From positions 310,001-374,000 of the forward strand of contig CBDFGS010000008.1 of NCBI GenBank assembly GCA_965247255.1: a DNA stretch of 64,000 nucleotides. The letters are read 5' to 3'. The notes beneath the pieces are model-generated. The model did no database searches. It saw nothing but the letters and a program-made list of their open reading frames with translations, and was not told where the DNA came from. Each line of letters starts with the position of its first letter. Within the stretch, counting starts at the first letter, position 1. This document shows, in pieces, positions 43,765 through 50,888 of this stretch. A program made the translations under genes and the position numbers. The DNA comes from CBDFGS01 sp965247255 (GTDB lineage Bacteria > Chloroflexota > Dehalococcoidia > Lucifugimonadales > CAUZJF01).

Positions 43765-45480
43765 CCCGAATCCACCGAAGGACACCGATGGACGGCGTGA
43801 GGAAAGCGGAAGGGGGGGTGAGGGAGCTACAGGGGAAATAGCCTGGGTTCCATTTGGGGTAGGGAGGTCGGCGGACGGTCTTCATCGCCGCACAGGGGCC
43901 CCTATGGCCGTCTGCGGGAGCTGCGATGCGGGGGATGGCGAGAGAATACGCAGCAGGGAACTCTCTCGGACCGGGCTGGCGCGAGTCTGCGGGGATCTTC
44001 GGTTGTCCGGTGGGTGGGTCGCCGACGGTGCCGTCAGGCCGGGAGTGGAATGGCTCGCAGCCGGGCCAAGGCGCGGCTGAACTTCTCAGCCCAAGGCCAG
44101 CGATCCGGAAGATGCAGGGTCAACCGGCGTGCCGAGCGGGTGAGCCGTCCGGCTAGGGAGAAGAACCGCCGCCGGAGGGTCTTGGTGGTGGCTATCCGCT
44201 CTCCCAGACCGATCCGCGCCGTCCAGCGGGCCAGGTTGTGGGCCATCGTCTGGACGGCCAGCCAGGCGCCGTTGGCGGCGAAGCGGCCCGAGGGGAGATG
44301 GTTCAGCCCGACGCCGTACTTGAGGTCGCGTATGGCATTCTCGATCTCGGCGTGGCGGCGATGGTCAGCCTCCAGTTCGAGCAACTCCCCGTCCCGGTCG
44401 GTGATGAAGCCGTGATAACTGTATTTGGCGAAGAGGGCCAGTTGGGAACCGGGCGTCGGCTTCACCCGCCGGACGATGAGCCGTACCGGCGCGGCGTCTG
44501 CCTCGGCCTGGAAGGGGGTGCAGGTGATCTCGGCCACATCGGCGGCACCGTCCATCCAGTAAGGAATCGGCGTCCAGGCATCTTCGGGTATCGCCTCGAT
44601 GAGATTGTGCAGGCTTTTGTGCTGGCGGATGGTGATGGAGTAGCGGACATTGATCCGGCGGCAGACGGCGACCACGGCGTGGGTATAGAAGCCGCTGTCG
44701 GCACGCATGGTGAGCTGCCCGCTGGCCCCGCCGTAGCGAACCCGGCTCACCGTTTCACGCAGGAAGTGGGCGGCGCCGCGAGCGGTGTTGGCCCGGCCCT
44801 CGCGCAGCCGGGCCATCAGCACGTCGCCTGTGCCGGCGGCGACGGCCAACAGCGGGTGATAGCCCCGCTTGCCGGTATAGCCGTGGTGGCGTGCGCCCTC
44901 CTTGGCCAGTCCGTAGGTCTCGCAGATGGTGGAGTCCAGGTCAATGGTCAGGGGCCCGTCGCCGGGTCCCGCCCCGGCCTGCCAAGCCCGGGCCAGCAAC
45001 TCGCGGCTCACCCGGTCGAGTTGACGGACGTGGCCCCACCGGAAGCTGCGCAGGAAGGTGCCCAGGGTGGATGGCGCCTTCACCGTGCCGCCCAGGGTGC
45101 TGGCCGTCCCCCCGGTGCGCAACACATCGGCGTCGTCAATGCAGTCGCCCCCAGCCAGCGCAGACGCCACCAGCGTCATCATCTTGTCGCTCGTGTTCGC
45201 CCGCCCCGGGGCATCGCCCAGGTCGAGGCGCTGCCGGACGAGTTCGGGCAGGCCGAGGTGCCGCGCCAGGGTGGCCGGAAGGAGCAGCCCGGCATTGGCC
45301 ACCAAGCGGCGGTCGTCGAAGGTGATTTGGATTCGGTCGGGGTGGTTGCGTGGCAGCATCTATTGGGTGCTCCTTTTCCAGGGTCTGTTTTTTGCTACAA
45401 AACCATTATCCCAGAAGCACAGGAGCACCTTCTTGCTGCTTCAGGACGCTAACCCGACGCCCTCCTTCGGTGGATTCGGG
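43765..45480 (-). mobile_element. IS1380-family element, type B, copy 1 (inside yccF-like gene)
   Basis: 1,716 bp with ends CCCGAATCCACCGAAGGA, flanked by the 5-bp duplication TTAAA (43760-43764 and 45481-45485). It shares its ends and architecture with type A, but its transposase differs at many positions. An apparently identical copy lies at 53632-55347 in the opposite orientation. Confidence 0.95.
44034..45359 (-). CDS. IS1380-family transposase, type B
   Basis: 441 residues, full length, the same DDE landmarks as type A (T-I-D-L-D-S-T-I-C-E-T-Y-G; R-A-D-S-G-F-Y; A-E-I-E-N-A-I-R-D-L-K). It starts M-L-P-R-N-H-P-D-R-I-Q against M-L-P-Q-N-K-P-D-R-I-R in type A. The start ATG follows AAAGGAGCACC, one arm of the conserved fold-back repeat. 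Confidence 0.93.
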   Translation of the reverse strand: MLPRNHPDRIQITFDDRRLVANAGLLLPATLARHLGLPELVRQRLDLGDAPGRANTSDKMMTLVASALAGGDCIDDADVLRTGGTASTLGGTVKAPSTLGTFLRSFRWGHVRQLDRVSRELLARAWQAGAGPGDGPLTIDLDSTICETYGLAKEGARHHGYTGKRGYHPLLAVAAGTGDVLMARLREGRANTARGAAHFLRETVSRVRYGGASGQLTMRADSGFYTHAVVAVCRRINVRYSITIRQHKSLHNLIEAIPEDAWTPIPYWMDGAADVAEITCTPFQAEADAAPVRLIVRRVKPTPGSQLALFAKYSYHGFITDRDGELLELEADHRRHAEIENAIRDLKYGVGLNHLPSGRFAANGAWLAVQTMAHNLARWTARIGLGERIATTKTLRRRFFSLAGRLTRSARRLTLHLPDRWPWAEKFSRALARLRAIPLPA

Positions 45481-45803
45481 TTAAAGGAGCGCTGCGGAAT
45501 GACGGCCATCTGGACCACCGTGTCGCCGGTCTCGCTGATCGTGGTCTGGACCTCCTGAGAGGCTGGGCGCAGCGTGAATATCTGAGGCAGCCGGTTGAGG
45601 ATGTAGAGGCCCAAAGGCAATGTGACGATGAATATGTTGAGGAACCAGGCGGCCACGATGGCCACTTGTCCAAGCCACCAACCGACGAACAAGAACCAGA
45701 GGAACCGTACAACTATCCCAGGCCCCTGCTTCTGGTTAACGACGATAACGGCAGCTTTGGGGGCACTCGGTGACGAAGCTTCCTGATCCATATGTTTTGC
45801 CAT
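45481..45803 (-). pseudogene. YccF-domain membrane protein, 5' part cut by IS1380
   Basis: The first ~107 codons of a YccF-family inner-membrane protein: a charged N terminus, then F-L-W-F-L-F-V-G-W-W-L-G-Q-V-A, a long hydrophobic segment and the signature L-P-L-G-L-Y-I-L-N-R-L-P-Q-I-x-T-L-R-P. It starts 3 bp after the S24-like stop codon, so it was the last gene of the repressor operon. YccF function is poorly known. Confidence 0.75.
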
Positions 45804-45805
45804 AA

Positions 45806-46189
45806 CTAGAACGTCCTCGCCGCCCAGCGCACCTCGCCGATGATCTCCATGTCGTCAGACCAAGGGATTGACGGCCATTCTGGGTTGTCTCTCAGCAAGA
45901 GCCAGCGCCTTTCTTGGTCCTTGCCAATGCGCCTGACAAGGAGTTCGTCGTTCGCCTGCACCATGAAGATGCGCCCTGGCCGCCGACGCCTACGGTTACG
46001 GTCCACTAGAATTGAGCAATCCTCCATCAAAGTCGGTTCCATCCCTTTGCCTGTTACCCGGCAGATAAACGCCCGCTTCGGGTCTATGGAGAGTTTGTCC
46101 AGCCAACTGTTCTTGAACCAAGCTACTGACCGTACTTTCGCGTCATCGACGATTGTTCGCATCGTACCTTTCTTTCCAGCCTTCACCAC
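45806..46189 (-). CDS. S24/LexA-like protein lacking the catalytic dyad
   Basis: Up to 127 residues; the start may be either GTG near 46189 or a later codon. The fold is the C-terminal S24 domain without a fused DNA-binding domain: V-T-G-K-G-M-E-P-T-L matches the usual D-S-M-E-P-T-L, and L-L-V-R-R-I matches V-V-K-R-L. The nucleophile Ser is Gly49 and the Lys is Arg86, so self-cleavage is unlikely. It sits third in the XRE-ImmA-S24 operon, the usual place for prophage control proteins. Remnants of a paralogue's 3' end occur at 38756, 42623 and 43408. Confidence 0.75.
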   Translation of the reverse strand: MVKAGKKGTMRTIVDDAKVRSVAWFKNSWLDKLSIDPKRAFICRVTGKGMEPTLMEDCSILVDRNRRRRRPGRIFMVQANDELLVRRIGKDQERRWLLLRDNPEWPSIPWSDDMEIIGEVRWAARTF

Positions 46190-46224
46190 AACCTCCTCTG
46201 CATCCAGACAAACCCGTCTTCGGG

Positions 46225-46647
46225 TTATTCCCTGTATCGCAGCCGGATGTCGGCTAACTTCTCGTCAACCCGGTACTTCCTGACCACGTCCTCGACGCCC
46301 ATGTAGGCCAGCTCCAGGTCCTCTGACGCCGGGAACGCGAGCCACGCCGCGAACTCCTCCGCCTGGTGCTCCTGCTTCCAGCTCCATATGCGGTCGAAGC
46401 CGCGTAGCCACACCTGATTCCCGTCATGGAGGAAGTGGTGGCCGAGCGAGTGGGCCACGAGGGTCCGGAACTGTGACGCGGGTAGATGTCGAGGCACGAA
46501 AATGTGCGGGTAAACGTAGGCATCCTCGTACCTGGCCCTCCACGGATGGAGAGTCTTCACGACCAGACCCTCAGCTTTGACGATCTTCTCGAGGTCGGAC
46601 GTGCCGTGCTTGGCGATTACACGGGCGGCCGCATCTCGGCCGATCAT
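46225..46647 (-). CDS. ImmA/IrrE-like protein with altered zinc motif
   Basis: 140 residues from ATG 46647, which overlaps the XRE gene's TGA (ATGA). ImmA/IrrE peptidases cleave XRE-type phage repressors. The expected HExxH is H66-S-L-G-H70 here: both His ligands are present but the catalytic Glu is Ser67. The third-ligand region is present (Q-A-E-E-F-A-A-W-L). It may bind metal without cleaving, or belong to a subfamily with another mechanism. A longer upstream extension is open but would overlap the XRE gene. Confidence 0.75.
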   Translation of the reverse strand: MIGRDAAARVIAKHGTSDLEKIVKAEGLVVKTLHPWRARYEDAYVYPHIFVPRHLPASQFRTLVAHSLGHHFLHDGNQVWLRGFDRIWSWKQEHQAEEFAAWLAFPASEDLELAYMGVEDVVRKYRVDEKLADIRLRYRE

Positions 46648-47030
46648 TGCTGACCACTCTCCTTGCGCTTCCGTAGGAGCTCCCTCGACTCGCGAATCAT
46701 CCCTTTGAGGAACTCCTTCTCCTCCTCGGTGAACTCGTCCCACTCACCGCGGAAGAAGATGGCGAGCTCCGGGTCGGCAATGTCGATGTCGTCGGTAGAG
46801 ACGGCTGGCTGTTCCTCGCCAAAGAACCACTCGTAGGGCTTGTCATATGCGTGGGCTAGAGAGTGCAAGGCCGGCCCTGAAGGGTTTACGCGGTCAGTTT
46901 CATAGCTGTAAATCGTGTTGGGATCAACCCCTATAGCCTGACCAGCTTGCCTCTGCGTCAAGCCAGCTTCAACCCTAGCTTGCTTTAGGCGCTGTCCCAA
47001 CCCACTGTTGCTTCCGTCGCCACGACCCAA
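46644..47030 (-). CDS. XRE-family HTH repressor
   Basis: 128 residues. The helix-turn-helix occupies residues ~11-65 (R-L-K-Q-A-R-V-E-A-G-L-T-Q-R-Q-A-G-Q-A-I-G-V). The C-terminal part is acidic, then a charged helix (E-E-E-K-E-F-L-K-G-M-I-R-E). It is the likely master repressor, first in the leftward operon, and diverges from the rightward early operon across a 110-bp gap holding a palindromic operator. Confidence 0.88.
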   Translation of the reverse strand: MGRGDGSNSGLGQRLKQARVEAGLTQRQAGQAIGVDPNTIYSYETDRVNPSGPALHSLAHAYDKPYEWFFGEEQPAVSTDDIDIADPELAIFFRGEWDEFTEEEKEFLKGMIRESRELLRKRKESGQQ

Positions 47031-47067
47031 TTCTTGTTACCTCGCTGTCTATTTTAAGTTGACCCTC

Positions 47068-47097
47068 TTGACAAGGTAGACTAATTACCATAGTCTA
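47068..47097 (+). promoter_or_regulatory. Rightward early promoter with palindromic operator
   Basis: TTGACA (47068-47073), a 17-nt spacer and TAGTCT (47091-47096). Overlapping the spacer and -10 is a perfect inverted repeat, TAGACTA (47077-47083), 7 nt, TAGTCTA (47091-47097), the expected layout for an XRE repressor site. On the minus strand TTGTCA, 17 nt and TAGACA form a plausible divergent repressor promoter. Confidence 0.7.
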
Positions 47098-47140
47098 TTT
47101 AGAGAGACGTACTCTAGTTAACAGAGAGACAGGTATTGAG

Positions 47141-47410
47141 ATGGCCAAGACGCCGACTCAGGAAAAGCTAGAGGCCCAAAGAAGCAAGGGCATGGCGGAC
47201 ATACTCCGAGAAGCCCTGGAAGGCCGCCGCGGTCAGAAGCACATGGTCACCATCGCGGCCATGGACCTTGGAGTGACTGACGCCACCCTTTATCAATGGT
47301 GCCGGGAGTTCGGCATCGACATCAACGAGTACCGGCGGCCAGTGGCACCAGACGCGGAGCAAGCAGCACAGGAGGCGAGGGAGCGGGTACTGGCGGAGAC
47401 GGAGGAGTAG
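47141..47410 (+). CDS. Small HTH-like early protein
   Basis: 89 residues, first gene rightward from the control region. It has a helix-turn-helix-like segment (V-T-I-A-A-M-D-L-G-V-T-D-A-T-L-Y-Q-W-C-R) followed by G-I-D-I-N-E-Y-R-R and a terminal E-A-R-E-R-V-L-A-E-T-E-E. Both of the last two motifs recur in other small proteins of this operon. A Cro-like or regulatory role is inferred from position only. The stop is followed after 2 nt by the next ATG. Confidence 0.65.
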   Translation: MAKTPTQEKLEAQRSKGMADILREALEGRRGQKHMVTIAAMDLGVTDATLYQWCREFGIDINEYRRPVAPDAEQAAQEARERVLAETEE

Positions 47411-47412
47411 GG

Positions 47413-47649
47413 ATGGAGTGGAGCAACGAGCTATGGCTGTCGATTATTGGGGTAGGGTTTCTGGCTCACTCGGTGATGCAGCTGATTGTGCTGATCCATC
47501 TCCTGAAGTTGGGCCGGGAACTGAGGGAACGGCAGTGCACTAGTAGACCGAAATCTTTTGAAATGAGGGGTAGCCGAGATTGGCGTGCTACGACGACAGG
47601 GCGGGTTTCAAACCCGCCCCTACCAAGCCGTAACCTCACCAAGCCGTAA
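47413..47649 (+). CDS. Small membrane protein, 3' end altered by a MITE-like insertion
   Basis: 78 residues: one N-terminal membrane helix (L-S-I-I-G-V-G-F-L-A-H-S-V-M-Q-L-I-V-L-I-H-L-L), a short charged tail (G-R-E-L-R-E-R-Q), then about 37 residues translated from the inverted-repeat element at 47537. The natural C terminus is unknown. The start ATG at 47413 uses the purine-rich 3' end of the preceding gene as ribosome-binding site. Confidence 0.5.
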   Translation: MEWSNELWLSIIGVGFLAHSVMQLIVLIHLLKLGRELRERQCTSRPKSFEMRGSRDWRATTTGRVSNPPLPSRNLTKP

Positions 47650-47701
47650 CCTCAGAACCCTTCAATACTAGGATGTTTGGACCACTAGTGCTACACAGTC
47701 A
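47537..47701. mobile_element. MITE-like element, 165 bp
   Basis: Ends GCACTAGT (47537-47544) and ACTAGTGC (47694-47701) extend as an imperfect ~16-bp terminal inverted repeat (consensus GCACTAGTRGWCCRAA). Inside is a second palindrome, GGGCGGGTTT C AAACCCGCCC, and two copies of AAGCCGTAACCTCA. It has no coding capacity, and no clear target duplication was seen. Confidence 0.55.
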
Positions 47702-47713
47702 AGTGGGAGCCAC

Positions 47714-47896
47714 ATGATCTCGGGAAGCTTTTACACAATTGGCGAGGCTGCGGCTCAGCTGGGAAGGCACCGGAACACGATTGCCAGATGGGGAAAAGAG
47801 GGGCGCCTTCCGATAACCCGACTAGGCAACACCGCCCTGATCCGGAAAGAGGACGTGGACCGGCTGAAGGCTCAAGCCCATACCGAGGAGGCGTAG
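47714..47896 (+). CDS. Excisionase/MerR-like HTH protein
   Basis: 60 residues, almost entirely a winged helix-turn-helix of the excisionase type: F-Y-T-I-G-E-A-A-A-Q-L-G-R-H-R-N-T-I-A-R-W, then G-R-L-P-I-T-R-L-G-N-T-A-L-I-R-K-E-D-V. It may direct excision or regulate the early operon. It is one of three similar genes here (also 48590 and 53184). Its stop sits in GGAGGCGTAGCGATGG, which also provides the next start. Confidence 0.75.
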   Translation: MISGSFYTIGEAAAQLGRHRNTIARWGKEGRLPITRLGNTALIRKEDVDRLKAQAHTEEA

Positions 47897-47898
47897 CG

Positions 47899-48201
47899 AT
47901 GGCAGGTTACGGAGGACCATGGATGGGCAGCTTAGGAGGAGGAGGGGGCTGTACTTGCGTCAACCCACCGCACCACTACCCCGGATGCTGGAAGCGGTGC
48001 GGAGGAAACATCGTGTACTACTTTGGCTCTCAGGGCGTCAGAGGCGTCCAGGACAGTGGGACTGATGCCAGTCAAGGCTGCCCTAACATCGAAGGGTTCC
48101 TCGGCATCCTTCGTAGCCTCCTCGAAAGCCAAGACGTAACGGTCAACATCGTTGTCAAGGCGAGCAACCCTCTCCCTCAGTGTAGGGAGTGGCGTTGGTG
48201 A
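47899..48201 (+). CDS. Gly/Cys-rich hypothetical protein (only its first part is plausible)
   Basis: The frame begins with a good start context and a distinctive Gly/Cys-rich segment (G-G-G-G-G-C-T-C-V-N-P-P, then P-G-C-W-K-R-C-G-G). From about 47932 it overlaps the antisense ClpP-like gene, and its sequence becomes unremarkable there. I suspect a short phage protein whose 3' end was replaced when the antisense gene arrived. Confidence 0.3.
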   Translation: MAGYGGPWMGSLGGGGGCTCVNPPHHYPGCWKRCGGNIVYYFGSQGVRGVQDSGTDASQGCPNIEGFLGILRSLLESQDVTVNIVVKASNPLPQCREWRW

Positions 48202-48516
48202 TAAGTCACTTGGTTGCCATGCAGTTGGATGTACTGCAAAACGACTCGTGGGTTCAGCGGTGCGAGTGGAGGCAGCTAGGAACACTGGTATGGCTATGGA
48301 TTCTACGGCACCGAGGTTATGGGCAGTTAGCTTGGCAGGGAGGTTCCTGAGAAAGTTGGCGAGAGTGAACCCTGGATTATTTGTCCCACCTTCAGACGAC
48401 ATGCGGATCTGTATCTCAGAAGCTTCGTCGCTGATGGCGTCCATACACGCCTTCATTAGCAGGTTACAGGTGCGTTCGTTGATGGGTTGGATGAAGTGGA
48501 TTACGTGCAGGGTCAA
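47932..48516 (-). CDS. ClpP-like serine protease, antisense to the early operon
   Basis: 194 residues from a TTG. The pattern fits the ClpP/crotonase fold: M-S-S-E-G-G at the strand turn, H-N-L-G-A-V-E-S-I-A with a candidate nucleophile Ser, and R-F-A-V-H-P with a candidate His. The C-terminal ~25 residues look unrelated. It is encoded against the direction of all neighbouring genes, with its own possible promoter (TTGATC, 18 nt, TACAGT) upstream on the minus strand, as expected of a cargo gene. The role could be turnover of phage or host proteins. Confidence 0.55.
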   Translation of the reverse strand: MTLHVIHFIQPINERTCNLLMKACMDAISDEASEIQIRMSSEGGTNNPGFTLANFLRNLPAKLTAHNLGAVESIAIPVFLAASTRTAEPTSRFAVHPTAWQPSDLSPTPLPTLRERVARLDNDVDRYVLAFEEATKDAEEPFDVRAALTGISPTVLDASDALRAKVVHDVSSAPLPASGVVVRWVDASTAPSSS

Positions 48517-48589
48517 AGGCTTGATGCTCCTCCAAGGTTACTACCGGTATGCCCTACTGTATTGCACTTCGGCAAAGGGGATCAACTCA

Positions 48590-48814
48590 GTGATCAGGGA
48601 TTACGTCTACACGATCGAGGAAACCGCCGATCTCATGGAGGTGAACCGCTCCACGGTCTACCGCTGGCTAAGAGCGGGAAGGCTCCCAGGTGAGAACATC
48701 GGGGGAGTGGTGCTCATACCCCGCTGGGCGGTCGAGATGGTCCAGGCGGAGCGGGACGCTAAGGCGGCGCGTCGCAGGCCTAAGGGACCATCCCAGGCCC
48801 AGGTGGAGGCGTAG
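48590..48814 (+). CDS. Excisionase-like HTH protein
   Basis: 74 residues from GTG 48590, preceded by AAAGGGG. Helix-turn-helix: Y-T-I-E-E-T-A-D-L-M-E-V-N-R-S-T-V-Y-R-W-L-R-A-G-R-L-P-G, then a basic C-terminal tail (A-A-R-R-R-P-K-G-P). Longer versions of the frame overlap the antisense ClpP-like gene and are unlikely. It ends in the same GGAGGCGTAGCGATGG junction as the HTH gene at 47714. Confidence 0.7.
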   Translation: MIRDYVYTIEETADLMEVNRSTVYRWLRAGRLPGENIGGVVLIPRWAVEMVQAERDAKAARRRPKGPSQAQVEA

Positions 48815-48816
48815 CG

Positions 48817-49113
48817 ATGGGCCACACAACCGTCAGTGCGCACACACGGCAAGGCCACGCGGTCAGGGCTCACAGCCGCCGGACTTCGGGCCAGGCTGTC
48901 GCGACGGTCCTGCAGCGCGACCTGGACAGGGTGTTCGAGCGAATCGACACGGCTCCAGCGCCATCGACCGACGGCACATGTTCGCATCCCGACTGGTATC
49001 CCGTTCGGCACGTGGATGGGACGAGCATCCTGGCCTACGCCTGCACCGACTGTGCAAGTACGAAGCCGGCCCAAGAGGTCAGGGAGCGGGTTCTGGCGGA
49101 GGGGGAGGAGTAG
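48817..49113 (+). CDS. Hypothetical phage protein with CxxC and the ERVLAE tail
   Basis: 98 residues, family not recognised. The middle has C-S-H-P-D-W-Y-P and then C-T-D-C, a possible zinc-binding set, and the protein ends with V-R-E-R-V-L-A-E-G-E-E. It starts two bases after the preceding stop and is followed 3 nt later by the next ATG. Confidence 0.6.
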   Translation: MGHTTVSAHTRQGHAVRAHSRRTSGQAVATVLQRDLDRVFERIDTAPAPSTDGTCSHPDWYPVRHVDGTSILAYACTDCASTKPAQEVRERVLAEGEE

Positions 49114-49116
49114 GGA

Positions 49117-49184
49117 ATGCTGATAGAAGTCCTTCTGGTCGTGTTCATAGTGGTAGTGGGGGGGTTGTGCTTGTTGGGTCTAAT
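49117..49184 (+). pseudogene. Membrane-anchored phage protein, 5' part cut by IS1380
   Basis: Codons for M-L-I-E-V and one strongly hydrophobic helix (V-L-L-V-V-F-I-V-V-V-G-G-L-C-L-L-G-L), then the element at 49185. The frame continues exactly at 50892 after removal of the IS and one CTAAT duplication, giving a 128-residue protein. Confidence 0.65.
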
Positions 49185-49234
49185 CCCGAATCCACCGAAG
49201 GACGGCCTTGGGGACAGCGCTTGAAGAAGCCAGC

Positions 49235-49300
49235 GGGTGCTCCTCTGAATCTGGGATAATGGTTTTGGAACAGAAACCCGCCCGGAAACAAGGAGCACCC
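49235..49300 (+). promoter_or_regulatory. IS1380 type A promoter and fold-back ribosome-site repeat
   Basis: GGGTGCTCCT (49235-49244) is complementary to AGGAGCACCC (49291-49300), which carries the transposase ribosome-binding site. Between them is an extended -10 (TGG then GATAAT, 49255-49260). Messages started here lack the left arm, while read-through messages would hide the ribosome site in a stem. Confidence 0.65.
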
Positions 49301-49305
49301 AATAG

Positions 49306-50631
49306 ATGCTGCCACAGAACAAACCCGACCGTATCCGCATCCTCTTTGACGACCATCGCCTGGTGGCCAATGCCGGCCTGCTCCTGCCGGCCACCCTAGC
49401 CCGGCACCTGGGCCTGCGGGAACTCGTCGACCATCACCTTGACCTCGGCGGAGCGCCGGGACGGGCGAACACTGGGGACAAGATGCTGACGCTGGTCGCT
49501 TCCGCGCTGGCAGGCGGCGACTGCATCGACGACGCCGATGCGCTGCGCGCTGGTGGGACGGTTGGTGTTCTAGGCTGCGTGGTCAAGGCGCCATCCACCC
49601 TGGGGACCTTCCTGCGCAGCTTCCGGTGGGGGCATGTCCGTCAACTCGACCGCGTGAGCCGCCAGTTGTTGGCCCGGGCCTGGGCCGCTGGGGCCGGACC
49701 CGGCGACTCGCCCCTGACCATCGACCTGGACTCGACCATCTGCGAGACCTATGGACTGGCCAAGGAGGGAGCGCGCCACCACGGCTATACCGGCGCCCGC
49801 GGCTATCACCCGCTGCTGGCCATTGCCGCCGGCACCGGCGAGGTGCTGATGTCCCGGCTGCGCGAGGGCCGGGCCAACACCGCCCGTGGCGCCGCCCACT
49901 TCCTGCGTGAGACGGTGGGGCGGGTGCGCTACGGCGGGGCCAGGGGACAACTCACGGTGCGGGCCGACAGCGGCTTCTACGCCCACACTGTCGTTGCCGC
50001 CTGCCGGGAAATGGATGTCCGCTTCTCTATCACCATCCGCCAGCGCGCCAGGCTGCGGGATCTGATCGAGGCGATACCAGAGGAGGACTGGACTCCCATT
50101 CCCTACTGGATGGACGGCGCCGCCGATGTCGCCGAGACGACTTACACCCCGTTCCAGACCAAGCCGGACGCCGCGCCGGTGCGGCTCATTGTCCGGCGGG
50201 TGAAGCCGACGCCCGGTTCCCAGCTCGCCCTCTTCGCCAGATACAGCTATCACGCCTTCATCACCGACCGCGATGGGGAGACGCTGGAACTGGAGGCCGA
50301 TCATCGCCGCCACGCCGAGGTCGAGAACGCCATACGCGACCTCAAGTACGGCGTCGGGCTGAACCACATGCCGTCGGCGCGCTTCGCCGCCAACGGCGCC
50401 TGGCTGGCGGTCCAGGTGATGGCGCATAACCTGGCCCGCTGGACGGCGCGGATTGGTCTGGGCGAGCGGACCGTGATCACCAAGACCCTCAGGCGGCGGG
50501 TCTTCGCTCTGGTGGGACGGATCACCCGCTCGGCGCGCCGCCTCACTTTGCATCTCCCCCGGCGCTGGCCTTGGGAAACCCAGTTCACTCGCGCCTTGGC
50601 CCGGCTGCAAGCCATTCCGTTCCCGGCCTGA
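49306..50631 (+). CDS. IS1380-family transposase, type A (copy 2)
   Basis: 441 residues, identical in sequence to the transposase at 15774-17099, with the same DDE residues and start. Intact, so either copy could mobilise both. Confidence 0.93.
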   Translation: MLPQNKPDRIRILFDDHRLVANAGLLLPATLARHLGLRELVDHHLDLGGAPGRANTGDKMLTLVASALAGGDCIDDADALRAGGTVGVLGCVVKAPSTLGTFLRSFRWGHVRQLDRVSRQLLARAWAAGAGPGDSPLTIDLDSTICETYGLAKEGARHHGYTGARGYHPLLAIAAGTGEVLMSRLREGRANTARGAAHFLRETVGRVRYGGARGQLTVRADSGFYAHTVVAACREMDVRFSITIRQRARLRDLIEAIPEEDWTPIPYWMDGAADVAETTYTPFQTKPDAAPVRLIVRRVKPTPGSQLALFARYSYHAFITDRDGETLELEADHRRHAEVENAIRDLKYGVGLNHMPSARFAANGAWLAVQVMAHNLARWTARIGLGERTVITKTLRRRVFALVGRITRSARRLTLHLPRRWPWETQFTRALARLQAIPFPA

Positions 50632-50888
50632 CGGCCAGCCTGCAACTGACCCAACGTCCCCGCAATCTCGCGCCACCCCGGTCGCGAGAGTCCCCTGCTG
50701 CGTATCCTCTCGCCTTCCCGCGCATCGCAACTCCCGCATAGGGCCTTAGGGGCCCTGTGCGGCCACTGAAGACCGCCCGCCGGCCTCCCATCTACCCCAA
50801 GACCCCAGGCCATCTCCCCTGTAGCTCCCTCACCCACCCCCTTCCGCTGCCCTCACGCCGTCCATCGGTGTCCTTCGGTGGATTCGGG

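Larger units (their letters stand above)
49185..50888 (+). mobile_element. IS1380-family element, type A, copy 2
   Basis: 1,704 bp, flanked by CTAAT (49180-49184 and 50889-50893). It is in inverted orientation to copy 1 at 15517, with an identical transposase. The two copies could support inversion of the ~32 kb between them, but both still have matching duplications. Confidence 0.95.

Noticed and set aside
48152..48814. Long version (220 codons) of the HTH gene
   Set aside because: Its N-terminal 146 codons are antisense to the ClpP-like gene; only the part from 48590 has HTH features and a ribosome site.
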